The notes beneath the pieces were generated by a model that saw nothing but the letters and a program-made list of their open reading frames with translations, was not told the origin of the DNA and did no database searches. Shown here in pieces: positions 1 to 7,530 of a stretch of DNA of 10,000 nt. How positions within the stretch are numbered: position 1 is the first letter of the stretch; the number at the start of each line of letters is the position of its first letter. Made by a program: the position numbers and the translations under genes. This DNA comes from Anaerolinea sp. GTDB taxonomy: Bacteria; Chloroflexota; Anaerolineae; Anaerolineales; Anaerolineaceae. Location of the stretch: the NCBI GenBank assembly GCA_020216845.1, contig JAIWNK010000081.1, forward strand, positions 1 through 10,000, read 5' to 3'.

Positions 1-663
1 TCCATCTGCCAACATTTGCTCAATACGCCGATCCACCCGCTCATACAGCTCAGGGCGCGGACGGGTCAACCCCAATTGCAGCAACGCATAAGGCGAAACT
101 GAGCGAGTGCGCTGCGCCGAAAAACGCTCCCCCGTCGTAAAGATGACCTCCAACGCCCGCACCGTCCGCCGCACATTGTTCGGCTCAATGCGCGCAGCAG
201 CCTCAGCATCCAACCGCCGCAGCCGTTCGTGCAACGCGGCTGCGCCAATTTGTGCGGCCCACGCTTCCAAAGCGCCGCGCAAGGCCGGGTTGGGCGAAAT
301 TTTGGGCGGCTGCCAGGCCTCCACCACCGCCCGCACATATTGACCTGTTCCCCCCACCAGCAAAGGCAAGCGCCCGCGCTGCTGAATATCGGCAATTGCC
401 GCCGCCGCAGCTTGCTGAAACACAGCCAGGCTCCACGTCTCACCGGGGTCAGCCACATCAATCAGATGATGCACCACACGTTGCCGTTCTTGCGCAGTAG
501 GTTTGGCCGTGCCAATATCCATGCCGCGATAAAACAAGCGCGAATCTGCCGAAACCACTTCGCCATTCAACCGCTCCGCCAATTGCAAAGCAGTCTCGGT
601 CTTGCCAACCGCGGTTGGCCCAACCAACACCAGCAACCGCTTGGGATGATCAAGAAAACGCAT
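1..663 (-). CDS. miaA: tRNA dimethylallyltransferase MiaA (partial, 3' end beyond window)
   Basis: MiaA transfers the dimethylallyl group of DMAPP to N6 of A37 in tRNAs reading UNN codons, the first step of the i6A/ms2i6A modification in the cytoplasm. The 221 visible residues start at the ATG at 663-661 and remain open to base 1; the family is usually about 300 residues, so roughly the last quarter is missing. Visible hallmarks are the P-loop GPTAVGKT (residues 15-22), the segment VSADSRLFYRGMDIGTAKP (about 38-56), HHLIDVADPGETWS (about 66-79), the LLVGGTGQYVRA motif and NNVRRTVRALEV. The start codon lies inside the 3' end of yraN (14 bp overlap), so the two are probably co-transcribed and translationally coupled. 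Family assignment is firm. Only the C-terminus is unseen. Confidence 0.96.
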   Translation of the reverse strand, partial: MRFLDHPKRLLVLVGPTAVGKTETALQLAERLNGEVVSADSRLFYRGMDIGTAKPTAQERQRVVHHLIDVADPGETWSLAVFQQAAAAAIADIQQRGRLPLLVGGTGQYVRAVVEAWQPPKISPNPALRGALEAWAAQIGAAALHERLRRLDAEAAARIEPNNVRRTVRALEVIFTTGERFSAQRTRSVSPYALLQLGLTRPRPELYERVDRRIEQMLADG

Positions 664-1018
664 TGCGGAACCACTCCACTTGTGGCATTTCGTCATCCAG
701 GCGACCCACCACAGCAATCACATCCACCCGCCAATCCCCCCTCCAAGGCGGCGATTGTTCAAGCAAATAGGCTTCAATCGCATTCAAGAGGTGCTGCTGC
801 TTAGCAGCATTAACTGCCTCTTCCGGGTTGCCAAAAGCGCCATTCGAACGTGTTTTCACCTCAACGAACACCAACACATCCCCCTCACGCGCCACCAAAT
901 CCAATTCGCCATAAGGCGTGCGCACATTGCGCGCCAACACTTCGAGCCCCTGCGCGCGCAAATACGTCGCCGCCTGCTCTTCTCCCCAAATCCCAATGCG
1001 CTGATTCCATCGCTTCAT
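650..1018 (-). CDS. yraN: UPF0102 / YraN family protein, nuclease-like fold
   Basis: This is a 122-residue protein of the UPF0102 (YraN) family, a compact fold resembling the PD-(D/E)XK nucleases; its cellular role is not settled. The conserved core is present: GELDLVAREG with E38 and D40, then VFVEVKTRS with E53 and K55, matching the D...ExK arrangement of the nuclease-like active site. The N-terminal GEEQAATYLRAQGLEVLARNVR segment is also typical. I chose the ATG at 1018-1016 because the family begins with a short MKRWNQRIG-like leader and because a TATAAT box ends only 7 nt upstream. An in-frame ATG at 1063 would add 15 unconserved residues running through that box. The stop overlaps the miaA start by 14 bp. 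Confidence 0.93.
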   Translation of the reverse strand: MKRWNQRIGIWGEEQAATYLRAQGLEVLARNVRTPYGELDLVAREGDVLVFVEVKTRSNGAFGNPEEAVNAAKQQHLLNAIEAYLLEQSPPWRGDWRVDVIAVVGRLDDEMPQVEWFRNAFS

Positions 1019-1025
1019 CGCCGCA

Positions 1026-1031
1026 ATTATA
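1026..1031 (-). promoter_or_regulatory. Putative -10 box for yraN-miaA, possibly leaderless
   Basis: On the minus strand a perfect TATAAT lies at 1031-1026, followed by 7 nt and then the yraN ATG. With normal -10 to start-site spacing, transcription would begin at or next to the A of the start codon, giving a leaderless mRNA. The -35 position at 17 bp spacing (1054-1049) reads TGGAGT, only three of six matches to TTGACA. No Shine-Dalgarno sequence fits between the box and the ATG. The box is seen directly; its activity and the leaderless reading are inferred. Confidence 0.5.
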
Positions 1032-1069
1032 CTCGCACACAAAAGAAAACTCCATTTTCCCACCCCGCA

Positions 1070-1100
1070 TTTCCAGGTTTCATGTTAAACTATCTATACG
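1070..1100 (+). promoter_or_regulatory. Probable promoter region for the plus-strand operon
   Basis: The divergent intergenic gap (1019-1117) must hold the promoter for the plus-strand cluster. An AT-rich stretch with several weak -10-like hexamers (TAAACT 1086-1091, TATCTA 1091-1096, TATACG 1095-1100) lies just upstream of the ribosome binding site. TTTCCA at 1070-1075 is a poor -35 candidate with non-ideal spacing. I cannot single out one promoter and see no clear operator palindrome. Confidence 0.3.
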
Positions 1101-1103
1101 ATT

Positions 1104-1108
1104 GGAGG
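1104..1108 (+). promoter_or_regulatory. Shine-Dalgarno site of the cyclic-nucleotide-binding gene
   Basis: GGAGG ends 9 nt before the ATG at 1118. It fixes this start over the much longer in-frame extension that opens at 680, which would run antisense through yraN and miaA. Confidence 0.8.
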
Positions 1109-1117
1109 CTGTTTTAT

Positions 1118-1630
1118 ATGGGCAAATATATCAACTTTCTCAAAGAGACTGAGCTATTCTACAACCTCACCCAGGAACAACTGGAACGGGTCGAAAGCAT
1201 TTGCGAGGTTGTTGATTACGAAAAAGGCACCATGATTGTTTCTGAAAACTCGCGCGAGGACGAACTGTACCTCATCCTACGCGGCGAAGCAGAAGTGCTG
1301 ATTGACCCAACACTCGTGCAGACCCGCAATGCCCCTGCCGCAGAGCCCCATGTCGTTTCGACGTTACGTCGTGGTCAATCCTTTGGCGAAATTGCCCTGG
1401 TAGACCAAGGCGTCCGTTCCGCCAGCGTACGGTGCTCCCAACGCAACACGCGCGTGTTACGCATCTCGCGTCAGCGCCTGTTAGAGCTCTGTGAAACCTA
1501 CCCCGATCTTGGCTATCGCGTGCTGTTCAACCTTGCTGCTGACCTGGCACAAAAAATTCGCAATTCTGACCTGCGCATTCGCGAAGCGCTCCTTTCCCAG
1601 CGGTTTACCCGCTCCGGCAGCAAAGCCTAA
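1118..1630 (+). CDS. Stand-alone cyclic nucleotide-binding domain protein (Crp-like, no HTH)
   Basis: This 170-residue protein consists of one cNMP-binding (Crp/CAP effector-type) beta-roll domain (about residues 10-125) and a C-terminal helical segment (about 126-160). The phosphate-binding cassette is intact: F89-G90-E91-I-A-L, then R100-S-A-S-V, with the arginine that contacts the cyclic phosphate in family members. Glycines expected at strand turns are present (LRGEAEV, LRRGQSFGE). No helix-turn-helix follows, so it is not a complete Crp/Fnr-type transcription factor; it ends shortly after the helix that normally leads to the DNA-binding domain. A partner-binding sensor role is therefore more likely than direct DNA binding, but the ligand (cAMP, cGMP or none) cannot be read from sequence. 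It is the first gene of the plus-strand cluster, 6 bp upstream of the cinA-like gene. Confidence 0.88.
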   Translation: MGKYINFLKETELFYNLTQEQLERVESICEVVDYEKGTMIVSENSREDELYLILRGEAEVLIDPTLVQTRNAPAAEPHVVSTLRRGQSFGEIALVDQGVRSASVRCSQRNTRVLRISRQRLLELCETYPDLGYRVLFNLAADLAQKIRNSDLRIREALLSQRFTRSGSKA

Positions 1631-1636
1631 CCCGCT

Positions 1637-2779
1637 ATGCCAAGCGCAGAAATTATTGCTATTGGTACGGAACTACTTCTGGGAGAAATCCAAGACACCA
1701 ACACGCGCCACCTTGCCCGTGCATTGCGCGACCTGGGCATTGACCTTTACCGCGCCACCCTGATTGGCGACAATGCCAACCGCATTGCCCAAGTCATCCA
1801 GGAAGCCATGCAACGCAGCCCAATTGTCATCACCACCGGCGGGCTTGGCCCAACCGTTGATGACCCCACCCGTGAAGCCGTTGCCCAGGCAATTAACCGC
1901 CCAATTGAATTTCGCCCCGAACTATGGGAACAGGTGCAGCAACGCTTTTTGCGTTTTCACCGACAACCAACCGAAAACAATCGTCGTCAGGCTTTCATTC
2001 CTCAAGGTGCCACCCCCATCGAAAACCCAGTTGGCACCGCCCCCGCCTTTTATTACGACGACGGTGAACACGTCATCATCAGCCTCCCCGGCGTGCCCCG
2101 CGAAATGGAATACCTGCTTGAACATGCCGTTGCCCCATTCTTAAGGCGGCGCTTCCACCTACACGACATCATCGCCACCACTGTGCTACACACCGCCGGG
2201 ATCGGCGAATCACAAGTGGATCAATGGGTGGCGGATCTAGAAACCCTCACCAACCCAACCGTTGGCCTGTCAGCCCATGCCGGCATCATTGATATCCGGC
2301 TGACCGCCAAAGCATCTTCTGCTGCCGAAGCACAGTTGCTGCTCACCGAACTGAGCGATCAAATTCGGCAACGCCTGGGCAACCACATCTTCGGTCAGGA
2401 TGAACAAACCCTGGCAGCCGTCATCAATGCGGCCTTAGCCAGTCAACAAGCCTCAGCAGCGCTGTTGTTCTGCGGCCTGGAGCTGCCCAATGCCATCCCT
2501 CTCCCGACTGCACAGCTACACCTGCGCCCAACCCCACTCGCAGCCGAAGCCTTGCAAAGCGAAATGCGCCTGTTACAAGGCCAAACTGGCAGTCCTTTCG
2601 TCTTAGCAGCCAGTTATTTTCCTGGCGAATGGCAACAAACCCTGCTGCTATCCCTTTCTACCCCCACCGGAGAGCAAAGTGATCAGCGCTCTTATGGCGG
2701 CCCCGCAGCACTTGGCCCCACCTGGGCCCTCCACACCGCTCTGGATTTTCTCCGGCGCGGCCTTTTATTCCATTCCTGA
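1637..2779 (+). CDS. cinA: CinA-family protein: intact N-terminal molybdopterin-binding-like domain, degraded C-terminal domain
   Basis: CinA proteins normally join an N-terminal COG1058 domain (MoaB/MogA-like fold, linked to ADP-ribose pyrophosphatase activity) to a C-terminal PncC-type NMN deamidase. This 380-residue protein shows the first part clearly: AEIIAIGTELLLGEIQDTN at the N-terminus, TTGGLGPTVDDPTREA (about 66-81), the ENPVGTAPAF and SLPGVPREM segments, and a middle domain ending near IFGQDE (251-256). From about 257 on, only about 124 residues remain where full CinA has about 150. The ESCTGG motif carrying the deamidase serine is absent, as is the TGIAGPGG-type segment, although the tail (LLLSLSTPTG, then ALDFLRRGLL) still resembles the PncC end. 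NMN deamidase activity is thus unlikely. There is no obvious Shine-Dalgarno before the ATG; translation is probably coupled to the upstream stop 6 bp away. Confidence 0.9.
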   Translation: MPSAEIIAIGTELLLGEIQDTNTRHLARALRDLGIDLYRATLIGDNANRIAQVIQEAMQRSPIVITTGGLGPTVDDPTREAVAQAINRPIEFRPELWEQVQQRFLRFHRQPTENNRRQAFIPQGATPIENPVGTAPAFYYDDGEHVIISLPGVPREMEYLLEHAVAPFLRRRFHLHDIIATTVLHTAGIGESQVDQWVADLETLTNPTVGLSAHAGIIDIRLTAKASSAAEAQLLLTELSDQIRQRLGNHIFGQDEQTLAAVINAALASQQASAALLFCGLELPNAIPLPTAQLHLRPTPLAAEALQSEMRLLQGQTGSPFVLAASYFPGEWQQTLLLSLSTPTGEQSDQRSYGGPAALGPTWALHTALDFLRRGLLFHS

Positions 2780-2790
2780 CGAGGTTTTCC

Positions 2791-4779
2791 ATGCAAACAG
2801 TTGATTGGTTACTTACCAACGCCATCGTCCTAACCATGGACGAAGAATTTCATCAATATGAACCCGGCGCAGTTGCTATTCAAGGCGACTCGATCGTAGC
2901 GGTTGGCCCGGCCGATGAAATTGCACAACGGTTCACCGCCGCCCAGACAATCGATTGCGGCGGCAAAGTGCTCATGCCCGGTCTGATCAACGCCCACACC
3001 CACGTGCCAATGACCCTGCTGCGCGGCCTGGCAGACGACCTGCGCCTGGATGTTTGGCTGCTTGGCTATATGATGCCCGTTGAGCGCGAATTCGTCTCGC
3101 CCGATTTTGTGCGCCTTGGCACCTTGCTAGCCTGCGCCGAAATGATTCGCAGCGGCGTGACCTGCTTTGCCGACATGTATTATTACGAAGAAGATGTTGC
3201 CAAAGCCACCGCCCAGGCCGGAATGCGCGCCCTGTGCGCAGAAACCGTGCTGAAATTCCCAACCCCGGATGCACAATTCTACGAAGACTCGCTAGCTGCC
3301 ACGCGTGACTTCATCCAACGTTGGAAAGGCCATCCGCTCATCGTCCCCTCCATCGCCCCCCACGCACCCTACACCTGCACCCCCGAAATCCTGCGCGCGT
3401 GTGCTGAGCTTGCCATCGAATTTGACGTTCCCCTGCACACACACCTTTCTGAAACCGCATTCGAAGTTGAAACCATGCGCAATGAACAGGGCATGCCGGT
3501 CATCCCCTACGTCCGCAAGCAAGGCCTGTTAGAAGCCAAGGTGTTGGCAGCGCACTGTGTTCACATTGACGAAGGCGAAATGCGCACCTTGCAACATCAT
3601 GGTGCCGGCGTGGCGCACAACCCAACCTCCAACCTCAAGCTCGCCTCTGGCATAGCCCCCGTCCGGCGCATGATTGAACTCGGCCTCAACGTTGGCATCG
3701 GCACCGATGGCCCAGCCTCCAACAACGACCTCGACATGTTTGAAGAAATCCGCCTGACCGCGCTAATTGGCAAAGGTGCGAGCGGTGACCCCACCGCCCT
3801 GCCCGCCCGCACCGTTTTGGCCATGGCCACCCGCATCGGTGCCCAGGCCATGCACCTGGGACACATCACCGGCTCATTGCAACCCGGCAAACGCGCCGAC
3901 CTGATTCTGGTGGATGTCAGCCCCCTGCACAATTCCCCGCGCTTCCAGCGTGACCCCCAAAACGCCTATGCTCAAATCGTCTATGCTGCCAAATCCAGCG
4001 ACGTGAGCGATGTCATGGTCAACGGCCAATGGCTCATGCGCGCCCATCAGCTGCTCACCTTGAACGAAGCCGACCTGTTACAACAAAGCCGTGAGTACGC
4101 TCAACGCATTGATCAATTCCTCATCCAGCGCGAGCAATCCGTCCTTTCCAAACTGATTGCCATCGGTGGCGCTACCGAGGAAGAAAGCTACGAAGTGCAA
4201 GCCAAAGTCCGCATCCAAGACCCTGCTGCGATGATTTCAACCCTTCAAAACAGGCCGGAGATCGAAATCGTTCGCAAGCGTCACTACCGCCAATATGATA
4301 CCTATTTCTCATTTACCGACCCACAACAAGGTCATGTGCGCTTCCGCGAAGATCATTTTGTGACTGAAACCGGCAAAATTAGCCATGTGCGTTCTCGCCT
4401 AACCCTGATTGGCCCGGCGCGTGAACAACACTTTCCCCAAGAAGTGCTCTTATCGCGCAGCCGCTTCCTGGCACCCGCCTCACAAAGCTTGCGCTTCTAC
4501 CGTGAATACTTCCAACCCGCGCACGAAGCCGAAATTGAAAAAGACCGGCAACGTTTCCTGGTGCGTTATCACGACATTGAATTCTTCGTCAATGTAGATA
4601 CCGTTCACAAACCCGAGTTAGGACACTTCCTCGAAATCAAAAGCCGCACGTGGAGTCGTCAGGATGCGCAGGAAAAATCTCGCCTCGTCGTTGAATTAAT
4701 CCGCTTGCTCGGTGCTTCCGCTGATGAAACCACCCCGCAAGATTACATTGAAATGCTCGCTGCTCATTCCACCCATTAG
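2791..4779 (+). CDS. MtaD-type amidohydrolase (MTA/SAH deaminase-like) fused to a C-terminal CYTH-like domain
   Basis: This 662-residue two-domain protein has an N-terminal part (about 1-455) that is a metal-dependent amidohydrolase of the 5'-methylthioadenosine/S-adenosylhomocysteine deaminase group, which hydrolyses the adenine amine to give the inosine form. Expected metal ligands and catalytic residues are visible: H69 and H71 (NAHTHVPMTLLRGLADD), H191 (APHAPYTC), H218 and E221 (HTHLSE), H255 (AAHCVH) and D306 (GIGTDGPASNNDLDM). Family members usually end at about 430-450 residues. The extra part (about 465-650) looks like a CYTH domain: E468-V-Q470-A-K472, QYDTYF (501-506), R517/R519, K584/R586/R588, D603 and GHFLEIKSR (611-619). 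GAGG at 2781-2784 serves the ATG at 2791. The exact deaminase substrate is uncertain among MTA, SAH, adenosine and related compounds. Confidence 0.88.
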   Translation: MQTVDWLLTNAIVLTMDEEFHQYEPGAVAIQGDSIVAVGPADEIAQRFTAAQTIDCGGKVLMPGLINAHTHVPMTLLRGLADDLRLDVWLLGYMMPVEREFVSPDFVRLGTLLACAEMIRSGVTCFADMYYYEEDVAKATAQAGMRALCAETVLKFPTPDAQFYEDSLAATRDFIQRWKGHPLIVPSIAPHAPYTCTPEILRACAELAIEFDVPLHTHLSETAFEVETMRNEQGMPVIPYVRKQGLLEAKVLAAHCVHIDEGEMRTLQHHGAGVAHNPTSNLKLASGIAPVRRMIELGLNVGIGTDGPASNNDLDMFEEIRLTALIGKGASGDPTALPARTVLAMATRIGAQAMHLGHITGSLQPGKRADLILVDVSPLHNSPRFQRDPQNAYAQIVYAAKSSDVSDVMVNGQWLMRAHQLLTLNEADLLQQSREYAQRIDQFLIQREQSVLSKLIAIGGATEEESYEVQAKVRIQDPAAMISTLQNRPEIEIVRKRHYRQYDTYFSFTDPQQGHVRFREDHFVTETGKISHVRSRLTLIGPAREQHFPQEVLLSRSRFLAPASQSLRFYREYFQPAHEAEIEKDRQRFLVRYHDIEFFVNVDTVHKPELGHFLEIKSRTWSRQDAQEKSRLVVELIRLLGASADETTPQDYIEMLAAHSTH

Positions 4780-4782
4780 GAG
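4778..4782 (+). promoter_or_regulatory. Shine-Dalgarno site of glgA
   Basis: AGGAG overlaps the stop codon of the upstream fusion gene and lies 7 nt before the ATG at 4790. It decides this start over an in-frame ATG at 4712, whose 26 added residues lie within the upstream coding region and do not resemble a GlgA N-terminus. Confidence 0.85.
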
Positions 4783-4789
4783 TTTGCCC

Positions 4790-6274
4790 ATGTCTGCTGA
4801 CGCCAATCTGAAAACCCTGCGCATCTTGATGATTGCCTCAGAAGCCGATCCATTGGTCAAAGTCGGCGGACTGGGCGACGTAGCTGGCTCGCTGCCTCAG
4901 GCACTGCGCGCCCTGCCCGCCGAAAAAATCGGCGGTTTTACACTGGATGTGCGCCTTGCCATCCCCTTCCACAGCGTTATTCGCCAAAAACTGCCCTCGC
5001 CGCTGCCTGTCGCTTCCTTCTCTGTGCCCACCCCGGCCGGTGAAATTCCAGGTCAGGTATACCTGACGCGCATTGGCAACACGCCGGTATATCTCATCGA
5101 AGGCGCCCCCATCCCACCCGACGCCCCGGTTTACAACACCACCAATCCCCAACAAGACGCTGAAAAATATCTCTTCTTCTCACTCGCCTGCCTTGAAGCC
5201 ATGCGTGCCCTCAACTGGCAGCCCGACATCCTGCACGCCAACGACTGGCACACCGCCCTGGCAGTCTATCAACTCCACAATATCCGCCAACGTGACCCTT
5301 TCTTCAAGCACACGCGCAGCTTGCTGGCCATTCATAACCTGCCCTTCCTCGGCGGCAGCGCCGAAAAAACCCTGCCCGCCTTTGGCTTTCAACCCAGTCA
5401 GGACAAACGACTGCCCGATTGGGCGCGCTCTTTTCCCCTACCCCTTGGCCTCAGCGTTGCAGACCACATCGTCGCCGTCTCGCCCAACTATGCCCGCGAA
5501 ATCCTCACCCCAGCCTTTGGCTGTGGCCTGCAAGACTTCCTGCGCACCCGCATCAATTCGATCTCCGGCATCCTCAACGGCCTTGACCAAACCCTTTGGG
5601 ACCCCGCCAATGACACGCTGATTGATCATCGCTTCTCCCTCGCAACCCTTTCCGACCGCGTTCAAAACAAACTTGCCCTGCAAGAGCAACTTGAACTGCC
5701 GCGCGACCCCAACATTCCCTTGCTCATCGCCATCGGACGCATGGACCAACAAAAAGGTATGGATATTGCCATCGAAGGGCTGCAAATGGTGACCGATCAG
5801 CCTTGGCAAATGGTCTTCCTCGGCACAGGGGACCCCCTTCTGGAAAGCGCCTGCCGCAGCCTACAAGCTGAGTTCCCCGACCGTGTGCGCGCCGTCATTC
5901 GCTTTGACTTAGCCCTCTCGCACCGCATGTATGCCAGCGGCGACATTCTGCTCATGCCCTCGCGCTACGAGCCATGCGGCCTGGCCCAAATGATTGCCAT
6001 GCGCTACGGCTGCATCCCCGTTGCCCGCGATACCGGCGGCCTACACGACACCATTCAAGACACGCGGCAGCCCAACCAAAATACCGGCTTCCTCTTCAAA
6101 GATCCGCTCCCTTCCAGCTTCAGCGTTGCCCTGTTGCGCGCCCTGGCTCTCTACCACAACCATTCGGCCTGGAATGCCCTGCAAATCCGCTGTATGCAAC
6201 AAGACTTCTCGTGGACTCAATCGGCGATTGCATATGCCAATATCTACTTCAAATTAATGGAGGAAACCCAATGA
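4790..6274 (+). CDS. glgA: Glycogen/starch synthase (ADP-glucose, GT5 family)
   Basis: GlgA adds glucose from ADP-glucose to the non-reducing end of alpha-1,4-glucan in the cytoplasm. The 494 residues match the usual length (about 480-500) and the two-Rossmann GT-B layout. In the N-terminal half are K24-V-G-G-L-G-D30 (nucleotide-sugar/acceptor loop), [12 protein letters not shown] and the AIHNLPFLG segment. In the C-terminal half are [18 protein letters not shown] (R317, K322) and [18 protein letters not shown] with the conserved glutamate E394 and C396-G-L, then DTGGLHDTI. All substrate-binding motifs are present, so the enzyme is probably active. It is 10 bp downstream of the deaminase-CYTH gene and overlaps glgC by 4 bp (ATGA), implying coupled expression with its substrate-supplying partner. 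GT5 includes UDP-glucose users, but the neighbouring glgC argues for ADP-glucose. Confidence 0.96.
   Translation: MSADANLKTLRILMIASEADPLVKVGGLGDVAGSLPQALRALPAEKIGGFTLDVRLAIPFHSVIRQKLPSPLPVASFSVPTPAGEIPGQVYLTRIGNTPVYLIEGAPIPPDAPVYNTTNPQQDAEKYLFFSLACLEAMRALNWQPDILHANDWHTALAVYQLHNIRQRDPFFKHTRSLLAIHNLPFLGGSAEKTLPAFGFQPSQDKRLPDWARSFPLPLGLSVADHIVAVSPNYAREILTPAFGCGLQDFLRTRINSISGILNGLDQTLWDPANDTLIDHRFSLATLSDRVQNKLALQEQLELPRDPNIPLLIAIGRMDQQKGMDIAIEGLQMVTDQPWQMVFLGTGDPLLESACRSLQAEFPDRVRAVIRFDLALSHRMYASGDILLMPSRYEPCGLAQMIAMRYGCIPVARDTGGLHDTIQDTRQPNQNTGFLFKDPLPSSFSVALLRALALYHNHSAWNALQIRCMQQDFSWTQSAIAYANIYFKLMEETQ
6259..6264 (+). promoter_or_regulatory. Shine-Dalgarno site of glgC
   Basis: GGAGGA sits inside the 3' end of glgA, about 6 nt before the ATG at 6271. 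It settles the glgC start over an in-frame ATG at 5974 that would run 99 codons through glgA in another frame. Confidence 0.88.
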
Positions 6275-7530
6275 AAACCCGCGCCATCATCCTGGCAGGT
6301 GGGGAAGGTACCCGATTGGGCGTACTTACCGCCCGCCGCGCCAAACCGGCCGTCTTGTTCGCCGGCAAATACCGCATCATTGACTTCACGCTATCCAACT
6401 GCGTCAACTCCAATCTGTTTGATGTGATGATCATCGCTCAATACCGCCCTCATTCTCTCATCGAGCATATTGGCGCCGGCGGCCCGTGGGACCTCAACCG
6501 CGACTTTACCGGCGGGGTGCGCGTTTTCACCCCATTCAAAGCTCCAACGTCCAACTGGTTCATCGGCACTGCCGATGCTGTGCAGCAAAACTTCACCTTC
6601 ATCAAACGCGGCAACACCGAACTGGTGCTCATCCTCTCAGGGGATCATATCTATACCATGGATTACGAACGGGTCATTGACTTCCACCTGGATCATCAGG
6701 CCGACCTGACCATGGCAACCATCACCGTCTCCCAAGAAGAAGCCTCCCGCTTTGGCATTGTTGGCGTTGATCAACACTACCGCGTGACCTCGTTTGTTGA
6801 AAAGCCCCCCACGCCGCCTTCCAACCTTGCCAACATGGGCATTTACGTCTTCAACCGCAAGGTGCTTGATGAAGTGCTTTGGGAAGACCGCAAAAACGAA
6901 AATTCATCCCATGATTTTGGCAAAGATATTATCCCCGCAATGATCAACGGCAAAGCCGCGGTCTTTGCCTATCCCTACAGTGGTTACTGGATGGATGTTG
7001 GCACGATTCAATCCTACTGGAAAGCCCATATGGACTTGATCGAAACGCCTCCTGCTTTCGACCTCTATAACCCGGATTGGATCATCCATACCCGCACCGA
7101 AGAACGCCCGCCCATGCGCATTCACCGCACCGCGGTAATAGAAGACAGCCTCATTTGCAATGGCTGCACAATTGAACCGGGTGCACGCGTAATTCGCAGC
7201 GTACTATCCCCTGGAGTTGTGGTAAAATCAAATGCTGTGATTGAGGAATCGATCATCATGACCGATACTGTCATCTGCGAAAAAGCGATTCTTGAACGGG
7301 CCGTGCTCGATAAGCGCGTCAAAGTCGGCGCAAATTGCAGAATTGGCGCACGCCTGAACGATGAGAATGTTCAAATCGCGATGGTCGGTAAAGCCTCTTG
7401 CGTTCCCCCTGGCACGATCATTGAAGCCGGTGGCCTTGTTGGAACGGATGTGATTGCTCAAGACTACTCCTCCCCTCTGGTTCGTAGCGGAGAGTACATT
7501 CAAACTGGGAGACAGCCCTATGAAATTTAA
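6271..7530 (+). CDS. glgC: Glucose-1-phosphate adenylyltransferase (ADP-glucose pyrophosphorylase)
   Basis: GlgC makes ADP-glucose and pyrophosphate from ATP and glucose-1-phosphate, the committed step of bacterial glycogen synthesis. The protein is 419 residues, within the normal 380-430 range. The nucleotidyltransferase domain shows the G10-G-E-G-T-R-L signature, K33-Y-R-I-I-D38 followed by [17 protein letters not shown] (96-104), the catalytic-site [11 protein letters not shown] with D125, FVEKP with K178 (glucose-1-phosphate-binding position), and HDFGKDIIP and [12 protein letters not shown]. From about 282 a left-handed beta-helix follows, with hexapeptide-like repeats ([19 protein letters not shown]). 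It shares ATGA with the glgA stop and overlaps malQ by 11 bp. As in the family, allosteric control by glycolytic intermediates is likely, but the effector cannot be assigned from sequence. Confidence 0.97.
   Translation: MKTRAIILAGGEGTRLGVLTARRAKPAVLFAGKYRIIDFTLSNCVNSNLFDVMIIAQYRPHSLIEHIGAGGPWDLNRDFTGGVRVFTPFKAPTSNWFIGTADAVQQNFTFIKRGNTELVLILSGDHIYTMDYERVIDFHLDHQADLTMATITVSQEEASRFGIVGVDQHYRVTSFVEKPPTPPSNLANMGIYVFNRKVLDEVLWEDRKNENSSHDFGKDIIPAMINGKAAVFAYPYSGYWMDVGTIQSYWKAHMDLIETPPAFDLYNPDWIIHTRTEERPPMRIHRTAVIEDSLICNGCTIEPGARVIRSVLSPGVVVKSNAVIEESIIMTDTVICEKAILERAVLDKRVKVGANCRIGARLNDENVQIAMVGKASCVPPGTIIEAGGLVGTDVIAQDYSSPLVRSGEYIQTGRQPYEI
7507..7512 (+). promoter_or_regulatory. Shine-Dalgarno site of malQ
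   Basis: GGGAGA lies within the end of glgC, 7 nt before the ATG at 7520. It supports this start over an in-frame ATG at 7454; the protein from 7520 begins with the RASGILLHPTSLPG segment expected at a MalQ N-terminus. Confidence 0.8.

Noticed and set aside
66..461. Minus-strand open frame of 131 codons within miaA.
   Set aside because: It is in a different frame from miaA on the same strand; the miaA frame carries all conserved motifs.
229..804. Open frame of 191 codons on the plus strand opposite miaA and yraN.
   Set aside because: It lies antisense to two well-recognised genes, has no ribosome binding site that I can see, and its composition (rich in H, P, Q, R) is that of a shadow frame in C-rich DNA.
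680..1117. In-frame upstream extension of the cyclic-nucleotide-binding gene, adding about 146 codons.
   Set aside because: It runs antisense through yraN and the miaA-yraN junction, its translation has no protein-like pattern, and a GGAGG site points to the ATG at 1118.
1019..1117. Riboswitch or operator in the divergent intergenic region.
   Set aside because: The gap is only about 100 bp, and I see no convincing inverted repeat or known aptamer motif in it.
5073..5621. Plus-strand open frame of 182 codons in a second frame within glgA.
   Set aside because: It is rich in S, T and P as expected for an off-frame reading of C-rich codons. The glgA frame has intact motifs throughout this span.
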